NCBI GenBank assembly: GCA_002070095.1
Contig: MWCR01000001.1
Location: 1-64,000 of the forward strand
Direction: 5' to 3'
Source: Parcubacteria group bacterium ADurb.Bin192
Lineage (GTDB): Bacteria; Patescibacteriota; Patescibacteriia; 2-12-FULL-60-25
Length of the DNA: 64,000 nt
Positions 40,181-48,233 of this stretch are shown piece by piece; positions within the stretch are counted from its first letter, which is position 1, and each line of letters begins with the position of its first letter. The notes under the pieces were generated by a model. It was not told the DNA's origin, searched no databases, and saw only the letters and a list, made by a program, of their open reading frames with translations. Both the position numbers and the translations under genes were made by a program.

Positions 40181-41629
40181 TCATAATTTTATAATTCTGC
40201 TGTGATTAGCGTCTACTTCCACCATGTCCCCGTCTTTTAAGATTTTGGTGGCCACCTGTGTACCGATGATGCAGGGCACGCCCAGCTCGCGCGATACAAT
40301 GGCCGCGTGGCAAGTCAACCCTCCCTCATCCGTGATAACGGCCGCGGCTTTCTTCATAATAGGGACGTATTCGGGCCGGGTCATGGACGCCACCAAAACA
40401 TCGCCCGGCATAAATTTATCAAAGTCGGCCTGGTTCAAAATCACTCGAACCGGCCCAATGGCTTTACCCAAGCTGGCGGACGAACCCCTGATTTCGGACG
40501 AAGCGACCCGCTGTTCGAGAGCTTCGTAATATTCCCTGATGGACGGGCCGGAAATGATCTCCTGATGGTCATTTTCATTGACATGGAACAAAACTCCGAT
40601 ATCTTGTCTGATTTGGATTGCTGATTTGACCTTCTCATCACCGCACAACAACGGCAGAAGTTCCATAGGCAAGGCGTATTGCATCCAGCTCATATCCAAG
40701 CCCATAGCCGTGGCCACCTTCTCCCCCGCGCCGTACATGTAATAATTGGTGATTTGCGCCAAACGCTTACGCTCATCGCGGAAAGAGGCCATCCAGTTGA
40801 AGAAATCCAATTTCCCTTTGATCGCATCCCCCAAACCCAGTTTAGATAATAGCGCTGCTTTTTCCTTCTGGGCTTCATCGAAGCGCGCCAGGCCGGTCTC
40901 GATATCTTTAATCATGCCGGGGTCAGCAAGCATCGTCTCCAGCTGTACCATGTAATGTTCCACGCCTAAATACTCTACCCTTTCAAAATCGTTCTTGAGC
41001 CAATGATACTTAACTGCATGCTCATGAACCAAGCGATCCACCGCCTTTAGCCCATCCTTGGCCGCCACTTTGTATATGGCCAGCAGATCCTTTTGTTGTC
41101 TTTGGACATACGAGAGTTCATCGGGCATGGTCAAAACAGTCAGATCCCGTGGTTTGAGACTGTCGGCCCGGTCTCCAAAAATAAAGCTGAATATTTTCTT
41201 TTCAAAAGGATCAAGTATATCCAAAAACAAAGACGATCCCCATCCTTTAACCGCGGTTCGAATGAAAAGTTCATAGTCAGCCTTGAATTCAGGGGACCCT
41301 ACCCGCTCTTCGAGCATCCTCCGCCCCACAGCTTCTGCCGTAAACGCAGTTTCTGATAATTGAGAGTACAAACCACGGAACCAATTCTTATCTCCATCTA
41401 CCTTGTGCAGTATCGAATCCGCCTCCTTCTCCACCAACGCATAATCAAGGTAGTTATAGAAGGAAAAAGCATCGCCTGTCTTGATTATCAGGCCGACCAA
41501 GGGCATCCTAAACCCCGAGTACTCATGCATGCGCGGCACGCCCATGTGCACCAAGCCACCGATGAGGGGTATTCCCGCACCGGACTGCCTATACCATTTG
41601 CTGTGTTTGATTTGTTCCTTGGTTAACAT
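40181..41629 (-). CDS. Orphan PEP-swivel protein 3
   Basis: 482 residues. Swivel domain with SMTRPEYVPIMKKAAAV, GGLTCHAAIVSRELGV (His near 441) and PCIIGTQVATKILKDGD. Middle helical domain ASFRDERKRLAQITNYYMYGAGEKVATAM. The first 60 residues (LIGGLVHMGVPRMHEYSGF) differ from the paralogs, so the N-terminal part may recognise a different partner or ligand. It is flanked on both sides by spacers carrying the same GTCATTTCGAG element, strong evidence for tandem gene duplication. Confidence 0.85.
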   Translation of the reverse strand: MLTKEQIKHSKWYRQSGAGIPLIGGLVHMGVPRMHEYSGFRMPLVGLIIKTGDAFSFYNYLDYALVEKEADSILHKVDGDKNWFRGLYSQLSETAFTAEAVGRRMLEERVGSPEFKADYELFIRTAVKGWGSSLFLDILDPFEKKIFSFIFGDRADSLKPRDLTVLTMPDELSYVQRQQKDLLAIYKVAAKDGLKAVDRLVHEHAVKYHWLKNDFERVEYLGVEHYMVQLETMLADPGMIKDIETGLARFDEAQKEKAALLSKLGLGDAIKGKLDFFNWMASFRDERKRLAQITNYYMYGAGEKVATAMGLDMSWMQYALPMELLPLLCGDEKVKSAIQIRQDIGVLFHVNENDHQEIISGPSIREYYEALEQRVASSEIRGSSASLGKAIGPVRVILNQADFDKFMPGDVLVASMTRPEYVPIMKKAAAVITDEGGLTCHAAIVSRELGVPCIIGTQVATKILKDGDMVEVDANHSRIIKL

Positions 41630-41671
41630 ATCTAATCAATTACGAATTACGAATTAAAAATTACGATCTTT

Positions 41672-41749
41672 GTCATTTCGAGTGCTAATCGAGAAGTTCC
41701 TTTCGGGGCTATCGGGCTTAAGGGATCTCTCCACCTTGGTCGAGATGAC
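41672..41749. repeat. GTCATTTCGAG hairpin element, copy 2
   Basis: 78 bases, same inverted ends as copy 1 with a diverged centre (TTTCGGGGCTATCGGGC). Confidence 0.8.
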
Positions 41750-41763
41750 AATACCCCCCTTCT

Positions 41764-41844
41764 GTCATTTCGAGCGATAGTCGAGAAATCCCTTTTCTGT
41801 GCGTTTAATGACTTGAGGGATCTCTCCACCTTGGTCGAGATGAC
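41764..41844. repeat. GTCATTTCGAG hairpin element, copy 3
   Basis: 81 bases, almost identical to copy 1 including the central TTTTCTGTGCGTTTAATGAC block. Confidence 0.85.
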
Positions 41845-41885
41845 AGAAGGTGGATGATCGAACTGACAAACGAAATTCATAATTT

Positions 41886-43421
41886 TTATTTTTTATTTTT
41901 TATTTTTAATTTGTTCACTCTCCCTCGGTCAGCATCAACCTCCACCATATCTCCGTCCTTCAAAACTTTAGTGGCTATCCGGGTTCCGATGACGCAAGGG
42001 ATCTGCAGTTCACGCGCCACGATGGAGGCGTGCGAAGTTATGCCTCCCATATCAGTCACAATGGCGCCCGCCTTTTTCATGGCCAGAATCAAATCAGGAT
42101 TGGTGGCGTTTGAGACCAAAACTTCACCCGCCTGCAGTTTGCCAACATCTTCTGCCACTAAAATTATTTTGGCTATTGCTCTGACCAAGCCCGGATAAGC
42201 GGTAGAACCGCGCAATTCCTGATCCGGTTCTTCCGCCTCATCCGCAGGCATGTATTCTTCCATCATGGCCTGGCCTTCAGGGCCCGTGTAAATCTTAATT
42301 TGACCGTCTTCGACCAAATAACAACACTCCACCAGGCGATCCTTGGCTTGCTTGGCAAAATAATCACGTTTGCCCTTCAACAAAGCCTCTTCCACCTCTT
42401 CCAAAAATAAAAACTTTAATTCATCCAAAGAAATTCGCAGTCTGCGGCTGATTTCTGCCAAGACCTTATCCATGATTACGTATGATTGCTGATAAATGCC
42501 TTTACGGTAATCCTTAAGATGCATAAAACCGGCCGATACATTTAGCAGGCGGACTAAATCTTGTGACAATTCCAAAGATTTAATCAGCTTGGCTTTTTCT
42601 TGAGCCAAATTAGCGTATTTATTCAATAAACATTGGTATTGCTCGTCCAAATCGCCGCGCTCAAGAGTGTCTTGGCAGACGGATAGTAAATGTTCTAAAG
42701 ACATGACCGGTCCGATATAAGCATAAGTTAACCATTCAAATCTTTGTCTGTGCTTTTCCAGTAACTCCATAGCCTGAATATTCTTGCGCAAAGCGGAAAT
42801 ATCACGCTTTTTAATGGCCAGAAAAATCTCTTCATGTTCGGCCAATTGTTTTAAGTCTAATAACATCTTAAGGCGCGCGATTTCCTCCTGTTGCACTTCG
42901 CTGGGCTTATCAGCCGAGCTTAAAAACGAGTAGATCTCATTTAAGCGCTCCACCTGCCCCAACTCTGTTAATCGTATCTTTAAGCCTTGCGTCACATAAT
43001 CCGTAATATACGGCTGATCAAAACCATCTACAAACACCGGTACCCAGCCCCAAACCCTCATAACTCTCAGTAATTTAAGATATTCTCGATATATATCAAT
43101 TAAATCTTGGTCTGACTTGTGCGTTACATCCATGGCTTTGACCGAATCGCAAAAACTTAAAAGCCGCCCGCCATGGTCTTCGATCTTGGCAAACACCTGG
43201 TCCACAAAATCTTTTTCCCTAACCACCCGGTCAAACAAGCTCCGGCAAAGAAGCTTATAAGAATCATCATAAGCCATAACAAATCTCGCTTTCTTGATAG
43301 AACAAAAAACCCGTTCCACCGGCTTAACGCCCAAATCAGCGATATCACGCGTGGCCACGATATCCATCAAATATATGGGATACAGATAAATACGATCGCG
43401 CTCAAATATTTTTTTCAGCAT
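41886..43421 (-). CDS. Orphan PEP-swivel protein 2, diverged
   Basis: 511 residues, one base after the regulator. The swivel domain has NATNPDLILAMKKAGAIVTDMGG, catalytic His retained in MGGITSHASIVARELQI (around 464) with Ser replacing the usual Cys, PCVIGTRIATKVLKDGD, and a Lys-rich tail. The middle domain reads FMHLKDYRKGIYQQSYVIMDKVLAEI, so the DxR motif persists as KDYRK. The N-terminal region starts MLKKIFERDRIYLYPIYLMD. It is the most divergent of the His-bearing paralogs and the first enzyme-like gene after the regulator. Confidence 0.83.
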   Translation of the reverse strand: MLKKIFERDRIYLYPIYLMDIVATRDIADLGVKPVERVFCSIKKARFVMAYDDSYKLLCRSLFDRVVREKDFVDQVFAKIEDHGGRLLSFCDSVKAMDVTHKSDQDLIDIYREYLKLLRVMRVWGWVPVFVDGFDQPYITDYVTQGLKIRLTELGQVERLNEIYSFLSSADKPSEVQQEEIARLKMLLDLKQLAEHEEIFLAIKKRDISALRKNIQAMELLEKHRQRFEWLTYAYIGPVMSLEHLLSVCQDTLERGDLDEQYQCLLNKYANLAQEKAKLIKSLELSQDLVRLLNVSAGFMHLKDYRKGIYQQSYVIMDKVLAEISRRLRISLDELKFLFLEEVEEALLKGKRDYFAKQAKDRLVECCYLVEDGQIKIYTGPEGQAMMEEYMPADEAEEPDQELRGSTAYPGLVRAIAKIILVAEDVGKLQAGEVLVSNATNPDLILAMKKAGAIVTDMGGITSHASIVARELQIPCVIGTRIATKVLKDGDMVEVDADRGRVNKLKIKNKK

Positions 43422-43422
43422 A

Positions 43423-45078
43423 TTACTTTAAAACACGTACCGTGCGGTGATTAGCGCGCACTTCAATCATATTGCCCTCCTGTATGCCGGTTAAAGCCTC
43501 TTTAACCCCGGTTACACAAGGTGTTTCATGGTTACGCACCTGTTGTTCCACGGACGGCGATAATTTATCCTGAACCAGAATAATGGCTCCGGCCTTATCC
43601 AAAACCAAGGGCAAAAATACATCCTGCGCCAAAACAGCCACTTCACCTTTTTTCAATGAATACGCGTCGTTTTGCGACTTGATAATTCTGGCCAGGCCGC
43701 GCGCGAAACCGCGGGCCACCAAATTGCCATACAAAGTCAGCGGAGCTTCGCCTGAAATACGAGCTTCCAGTTCAGACCTGATAGCATCAGCTTCTTCGCC
43801 CACAGCCAGAGTGTAATCCAATCCTCTAACCTCAATCAGCAAACCCTGATCATGGCGTTCTTTTAATATTTCCGCGCTAACCAGGCCTTTGAGCGCACCT
43901 TCAAACTCTTCATAGCTCAAATATTGCAGATATTCTTTGGACAAACCCGTCTTGTTTCCCATGGCCGCGATGATCTGATCCATCACATACACGCCCATTA
44001 AAATGGCGTGCTTTTTAGCTTCTCTCCAAAAAGCCACTCGGTTAAAAAACCACAATGGATTTTGAGGCAGATTGTATTTACGACAAACATCCTTTATTCT
44101 TTTTTTCTGTTCTTTAGAATATGAGGCCAAACGCTCGTATTGAGAGTTAAAAAATTGTTTATTGGCCAAATAATTTTCTACTTCGCGCGCCAAATCAGCA
44201 TCTTCAATAGGCTTGTGCCCGGCATAATCCATTTCTCCATAATAAAACTCCCGTCTGAAGGCTTGATAACCCGGATCATGTTTAACAAAATCCAGGGCGT
44301 CAAACTTGCGTTTGTCTCTGTACGGCAACAATAAAGTCAATAAAGCCAAACGACGCTCCTCATCATAAGTTAATTCTTCAGGTGCCAACAAAACCAAAAC
44401 ATCAGACTGGCTGATTTTATATTTGTCGGTCAGACGTTTAATCTCACGGTGATCAAAACCCGCGTAATAAGCTTCTGAAAAATAACAATAGCCGTACATT
44501 CTTTGGCATGAGTTATATATCTGATTAAAATAGTCAGTCAGTTCGGTGTTGGACATCTTATTCAAAGCATCCAAATCCACGGTGCTGTAAAATTTTTCAA
44601 CGTCGCGCATAGACCTCTCAAACACGCGATATAATCGTTCAAAATGCAAAGGATTGCTGTATCTTTCGTAAACTTCTTGGGCGATTGTATTCATGCGGTT
44701 AACATCCCAATAAACATAGGCTTGTTTATCCCGAATGTAGGTGTACATGACGCCAAAAGTGGCATTGAAATATTCTTTGGGAAATTTATTGGAACTCATC
44801 AAAATGGGCCAGATATAATAAGGAACGGCTTTGGTCTGTTGGGAATAAATGGCCGCCGGCATTTGGTCAGCCGCGCCTTCTGCCACGTATTCCACCAAAT
44901 CCTGAATTTTTAAATCATAGACACCGCACAATTTGTCCAAGGTGGCGAACTTTAAACCATCCACCTTGTTATGCATCAAAGCATTGATGGTATTGCGGTT
45001 AATTTCAGCTTCACGCGCGATTTCCGAGCTGTTTTTGCCTAATCTACGCGCAATTTCGTTTAATTTTAGTTTGATCAT
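43423..45078 (-). CDS. HTH regulator fused to a degenerate PEP-swivel domain (paralog 1)
   Basis: 551 residues from ATG 45078 (an upstream TTG 45108 falls inside the operator). Residues 1-60 are a Cro/CI-type helix-turn-helix: LNEIARRLGKNSSEIAREAEINRNTINALM followed by LDKLCGVYDLKIQDLVEY, split here only for length. The rest is a full paralog of the swivel proteins, but the catalytic block reads VQDKLSPSVEQQVRNHETPC: the T-D-x-G-G-I-T-C-H core and its His are lost while PCVTGVKEALTG and VRANH survive. It probably senses something through the enzyme-like domain and represses the operon, including itself, through the palindrome at its transcription start. Confidence 0.82.
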   Translation of the reverse strand: MIKLKLNEIARRLGKNSSEIAREAEINRNTINALMHNKVDGLKFATLDKLCGVYDLKIQDLVEYVAEGAADQMPAAIYSQQTKAVPYYIWPILMSSNKFPKEYFNATFGVMYTYIRDKQAYVYWDVNRMNTIAQEVYERYSNPLHFERLYRVFERSMRDVEKFYSTVDLDALNKMSNTELTDYFNQIYNSCQRMYGYCYFSEAYYAGFDHREIKRLTDKYKISQSDVLVLLAPEELTYDEERRLALLTLLLPYRDKRKFDALDFVKHDPGYQAFRREFYYGEMDYAGHKPIEDADLAREVENYLANKQFFNSQYERLASYSKEQKKRIKDVCRKYNLPQNPLWFFNRVAFWREAKKHAILMGVYVMDQIIAAMGNKTGLSKEYLQYLSYEEFEGALKGLVSAEILKERHDQGLLIEVRGLDYTLAVGEEADAIRSELEARISGEAPLTLYGNLVARGFARGLARIIKSQNDAYSLKKGEVAVLAQDVFLPLVLDKAGAIILVQDKLSPSVEQQVRNHETPCVTGVKEALTGIQEGNMIEVRANHRTVRVLK

Positions 45079-45085
45079 ATTATTT

Positions 45086-45111
45086 AAATTGACTACTTTA
45101 CTAGTCAATTT
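45086..45111. promoter_or_regulatory. Operator palindrome at the regulator's transcription start
   Basis: AAATTGACTA (45086-45095) and TAGTCAATTT (45102-45111), a perfect 10-base inverted repeat with a 6-base gap, lies directly downstream of the -10. A weaker relative, TGACTA (45153-45158) and AGTCA (45170-45174), lies before the divergent SixA-like promoter. The palindrome is the natural binding site for the HTH product. Confidence 0.75.
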
Positions 45112-45116
45112 TTATT

Positions 45117-45145
45117 ATAATAGACTATTTTAGGCCTTTTGTCAA
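45117..45145 (-). promoter_or_regulatory. Promoter of the PEP-swivel operon
   Basis: Minus strand TTGACA (45145-45140), 17-base spacer, TATTAT (45122-45117). The predicted start near 45110 puts the operator at +1 to +26. Confidence 0.8.
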
Positions 45146-45177
45146 TCAAACATGACTAGTATGCTATGCAGTCACTC

Positions 45178-45206
45178 TTGACGGTTGGCAAGATTCGTGA
45201 TATATT
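45178..45206 (+). promoter_or_regulatory. Promoter of the SixA-like gene
   Basis: TTGACG (45178-45183), 17-base spacer, TATATT (45201-45206); leader of about 75 bases ending in GGAGG (45274-45278). Confidence 0.75.
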
Positions 45207-45285
45207 AATGCGTCACACTGGAAGTACCGAAGACAACACGAACTTTCCCAACAACGGGCAACAGCCCACCACCGGAGGATTCAGA

Positions 45286-45834
45286 ATGAAGAAGTCATAC
45301 ACGATCGAAGTCCGTCGCCACGCGCTCAAGGGAACCGGAAGCCAGAAGGACATGCTCTCCCCCGAGGGGTACGAGCAGGCCCGCCAGGTCGGCAGGGACA
45401 ACATGCGGGACAAGGGGTTTACGCACATCGCGGTCTCGCCGTATTTCAGAACGGCCCAGACCGCAGCCGCCATGGCCGAAGGAGCCGGCGACTTCACCGC
45501 CGCCACGTTCACCGTCTCCCCCGCGCTCTTCACCGGGCGTCTGGACGAGTGGATGGTTTACCACAAGGAACACGGCGCCGTGGTCAAGCCAGAAAGCGAC
45601 TTGATCGAGGAAGAAGCAGGCCGCATGGCCAACGACCTCAAGGACTTGGTCAGCTCTCTGCCCGAAGGGTCGCATCTGCTCTGCGTTGGGCACACGCCGT
45701 TCGTCGAGACGCTCATCTACGGCCTGACCGGGGAGGTGATCGATCCCTTGGCCGAATGTGAGGGAGTGGAAATCGAAGCCGAAATCGACTCCGAAACCTT
45801 CTTCGCGAAGCACGTCCACGAACTACGCCTCTAG
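45286..45834 (+). CDS. SixA-like histidine phosphatase
   Basis: 182 residues from ATG 45286, fixed by GGAGG eight bases upstream; longer readings would include the promoter and leader. Phosphohistidine intermediate in VRRHALKG (R-H motif), second Arg in SPYFRTAQTAAAMA, and the second His in LCVGHTPFVETLIYGL: the branch-1 histidine-phosphatase fold, in the size range of SixA. SixA of E. coli removes phosphate from phosphohistidine proteins; other family members act on small phosphoesters. Its divergent position next to six phosphohistidine-domain paralogs makes a protein-phosphohistidine substrate attractive but unproven. GC-rich and SD-led. Confidence 0.85.
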   Translation: MKKSYTIEVRRHALKGTGSQKDMLSPEGYEQARQVGRDNMRDKGFTHIAVSPYFRTAQTAAAMAEGAGDFTAATFTVSPALFTGRLDEWMVYHKEHGAVVKPESDLIEEEAGRMANDLKDLVSSLPEGSHLLCVGHTPFVETLIYGLTGEVIDPLAECEGVEIEAEIDSETFFAKHVHELRL

Positions 45835-45935
45835 TACCTTCACCTATCAACCTGCGCCGGGCAGGATACACTCACCACCCCGGCACTTTCCACATTTTCA
45901 TGATTCTGTCGTGAAAATATGCAAGGTTACAATTC

Positions 45936-45964
45936 AAAAAACACGGCCCAGGCCGTGTTTTTTG
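45936..45964 (+). terminator. Terminator of the SixA-like gene
   Basis: AAAACACGGCC-CA-GGCCGTGTTTTTT, strong stem and T-run. Confidence 0.85.
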
Positions 45965-45985
45965 TCTATGACATCTAATAAATCA

Positions 45986-46231
45986 TTAAAAATGAAAAGC
46001 TATCTGCCCCAGATCTCTGACAAACAAAATCTCATCATTCAATATCTTTTGAAAAGCCGCCATGTCGCGATTCTTAAAAGCCACCCGCTTGAGCACAAAA
46101 AATTCCTGCAACCTGGGCAAGGCGGCTACGATTTTAGGTTCTATGGCCGGGTCTGAATCAGGAATCTTTTCCAGAATTTTAACAAAACCCGGATCAGGAT
46201 CTTTTAGGGTTTGAATAATGTCTTGGCGCAT
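45986..46231 (-). CDS. Small protein of unknown function, 81 aa
   Basis: From ATG 46231, one base after the stop of the 54-residue gene before it (TGATATG). Soluble, mixed charge: TLKDPDPGFVKILEKIPDSDP, then LPRLQEFFVLKRVAFKNRD. A longer TTG start at 46270 would overlap the upstream gene. No family recognised; the tight coupling supports a real two-gene unit. Confidence 0.5.
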   Translation of the reverse strand: MRQDIIQTLKDPDPGFVKILEKIPDSDPAIEPKIVAALPRLQEFFVLKRVAFKNRDMAAFQKILNDEILFVRDLGQIAFHF

Positions 46232-46232
46232 A

Positions 46233-46397
46233 TCAGTCTTGTTCCAAAACAGCCCGGGAACCGGCCTCAATGATACCGGCCACGCCTTTTTGCAAAGCGG
46301 TTTCGGCTACAGCCTCTAACTCGGCCGCCTGGCTCGCGATAGCGGACTCAAATCTTTCCCTCTCCGGAATAGGATTTTCAAATGATGGTTCTGGCAT
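46233..46397 (-). CDS. Small protein of unknown function, 54 aa
   Basis: ATG 46397 to TGA 46233. The product begins MPEPSFENPIPERERF and continues as one amphipathic helix rich in Ala and Glu (ASQAAELEAVAETALQKG). TTGCTC-N17-TATGCT lies about 14 bases upstream, with no Shine-Dalgarno, so it may be leaderless. It overlaps by position the terminator of the exported-protein gene. Support is coupling with the next gene plus the regular helix pattern. Confidence 0.45.
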   Translation of the reverse strand: MPEPSFENPIPERERFESAIASQAAELEAVAETALQKGVAGIIEAGSRAVLEQD

Positions 46398-46432
46398 ATT
46401 TGAAAAGCATACAACTAAACACCATTTTGAGC

Positions 46433-46457
46433 AAAAAAAAATACGGCCTCATGGCCG
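46433..46457 (-). terminator. Terminator of the 46449-48035 gene
   Basis: Minus strand CGGCC-ATGA-GGCCG followed by TATTTTTTTTT; overlaps the stop codon. Confidence 0.8.
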
Positions 46458-48035
46458 CGAAGAAGTTTTGTCTTCAAGTATTTGCCGGTAGAACAACGAA
46501 GCCGAGTCATTGCCCGCCCAGCCGACGCCGACGATGTATCTTTTTTCCATTAAATCGGTGGCGCGATTCCAGCTCCAGTCCTCCTCCCAGGGAACGGGCA
46601 TGAAACGAACACCGAAGTTGGCAGTCATGCCGGCGAAAGCCGCGACCGAAACACCCAATCCTCCGCTAGGACGCAACTTTAAGCTACCGCTATCACTCCC
46701 CAACATCATAGAAAAGTCCGCGTGACTGGAAAAACTGGGAGTGGTCAGGCTCACCTGCCCTCCGGCTTCAACAGGCACAAAGACTCCCCGGTTATGGTTA
46801 TACTGCATACCGCCGTAAGCCAGTCCGGATAGATACCAATCAAGTGATCCTTCGTAGGTATACCAGAAGCGGGTCAATTCCGACGAAGTACCTATGACGC
46901 TGGCAGCCGCGCTCTTGGCATGTTGCCGCAGACAATCCCTGAAGCCTTGGCGCGCGGCCTCTTTATGCTTCGGTGCCTGTTGCAGTTGGCACATCTCTTT
47001 ATCCTCTTCGTTCGCACAAGCTTTGGTCATTTCATCTTTAATGTTTTTCACCTTCGCTTTCAAACACTCGGCCAGGGACGAATTAAGCAACGGATCATGA
47101 TCATTGGCATGCTGGAAGGATAGAGCTACCGCGCCATCGGTCGAAGCGGACGTGCCCATTTGCCCGGGGTTGCGCGTAGCACCCAGAGACACATTCATGC
47201 GTTTTAGAAACACACCCAAGAGTGGTACTTTTTCCAGCGCGCCAATATCATCGCCGGTATCCGATTCCAGCTGATAGATCTTGTAAGGAGAAAAAGCTAC
47301 GCCAGCCGTGCCGTAGGTTCCATTCTCAGTGACGACAAACGGCAACTGCATGGAGGTCATGCGCGTGTCGCTCGGCCGCAACAGGCCAACCTGGGTTCCA
47401 AACACGCTATCCGTGGGAACCTGGGGCTGCAGCGGTTCCGGAGCTTCGGGACTAACCGGCTTTTTGGAACGGTCGTCCTGTCCAAGCTCCACCTCAATAT
47501 CCAAGTTATAGACAAAGGAGTTGTGATTAATAACGGTTCCCGACCCTGCTGACGGCAGGTACATCACCGGCCAAATAGCGATAGTTTCTCCGCAGCCGTT
47601 TTGAGGTTTTTCCGGATCGCAAGGCGTCGGCACCTCGATAGGATTGTCCGGAGCCGCACACAAAACAGCTCCCCGGTTATAATGTTGAGCATAGATCTTG
47701 AGCAGGTAGCGCGGGTCGTAGCAACCATGCAGGACATACCGTTGATCGGCGACCTGCAGTACCGGATCTATATACCGGCACTCTTCGGACAGATTGACGC
47801 TCGGCCGTTTACCCGCTTCGGTAATAAAATCTCCTACGATTTTATGGACATCCGCCATTTTATCAGGCTTTTTAGCGCATAGCGCGCTCAACTCCCCCAA
47901 CAAACTGCCCGCGTAAACACGGTAATTACTGCAACAGGTTTTAGGCGGGGTTTGGCTTCTTGCAGGTACACTCACTAACAAAGCCAGAGCGACAGTCATC
48001 AGCCAACCAAAAGCGTATACTGGCGACCTCTTCAT
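46449..48035 (-). CDS. Exported protein of unknown function, 528 aa
   Basis: Signal peptide to about residue 27 (FGWLMTVALALLVSVPARS). The mature protein has Cys near the N-terminus (TCCSNYRVY), a region with C..C pairs around 120-150 (CAAPDNPIEVPTPCDPEKPQNGC is a Cys-rich loop), a helical Lys/Glu-rich part around 330-380 with four Cys, and a C-terminal beta-rich stretch (about 400-528) with alternating polar and aromatic residues, such as GGLGVSVAAFAGMTANFGVRF, reminiscent of beta-barrel strands. A barrel would be surprising in a cell without an outer membrane, so a secreted beta domain is the safer view. GGGAGGTGATTC Shine-Dalgarno, own promoter and terminator. Confidence 0.6.
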   Translation of the reverse strand: MKRSPVYAFGWLMTVALALLVSVPARSQTPPKTCCSNYRVYAGSLLGELSALCAKKPDKMADVHKIVGDFITEAGKRPSVNLSEECRYIDPVLQVADQRYVLHGCYDPRYLLKIYAQHYNRGAVLCAAPDNPIEVPTPCDPEKPQNGCGETIAIWPVMYLPSAGSGTVINHNSFVYNLDIEVELGQDDRSKKPVSPEAPEPLQPQVPTDSVFGTQVGLLRPSDTRMTSMQLPFVVTENGTYGTAGVAFSPYKIYQLESDTGDDIGALEKVPLLGVFLKRMNVSLGATRNPGQMGTSASTDGAVALSFQHANDHDPLLNSSLAECLKAKVKNIKDEMTKACANEEDKEMCQLQQAPKHKEAARQGFRDCLRQHAKSAAASVIGTSSELTRFWYTYEGSLDWYLSGLAYGGMQYNHNRGVFVPVEAGGQVSLTTPSFSSHADFSMMLGSDSGSLKLRPSGGLGVSVAAFAGMTANFGVRFMPVPWEEDWSWNRATDLMEKRYIVGVGWAGNDSASLFYRQILEDKTSSRP

Positions 48036-48081
48036 GAATCACCTCCCTTTCTGTCGAATGTTCAGATTGCACAGCACCCCT

Positions 48082-48110
48082 CTTTTAGCAAAGTTATAAC
48101 TTAAAATCAA
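48082..48110 (-). promoter_or_regulatory. Promoter of the 46449-48035 gene
   Basis: Minus strand TTGATT, 17-base spacer ending TTTGC, TAAAAG. Confidence 0.55.
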
Positions 48111-48194
48111 GCCTCAATACTAATGGCGCGCCACGTGAAGCCACGGGCTCGTTAGCCGATCCGCCTCGTAAAATCGACAAATCGATCACGAGGC

Positions 48195-48233
48195 ACTAAA
48201 AAAGCCGGCTCTTGAGAGCGGCTTTTTTAGTGG
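48195..48233 (-). terminator. Long palindromic terminator after the candidate ncRNA
   Basis: CACTAAAAAAGCC...GGCTTTTTTAGTG, a 39-base near-perfect palindrome with one unpaired G. The 48111-48194 stretch beyond it holds a further hairpin (CCTCGT/ACGAGG, about 48168-48194) of unknown meaning. Confidence 0.85.

Noticed and set aside
35113-43421. Complete PEP synthase or pyruvate phosphate dikinase genes
   Set aside because: Every copy lacks the N-terminal ATP-grasp domain and the C-terminal PEP-binding barrel and is far shorter than these enzymes.
45166-45285. Forty-residue N-terminal extension of the SixA-like protein
   Set aside because: The extension overlaps the TTGACG/TATATT promoter and its leader, and a GGAGG site fixes ATG 45286.
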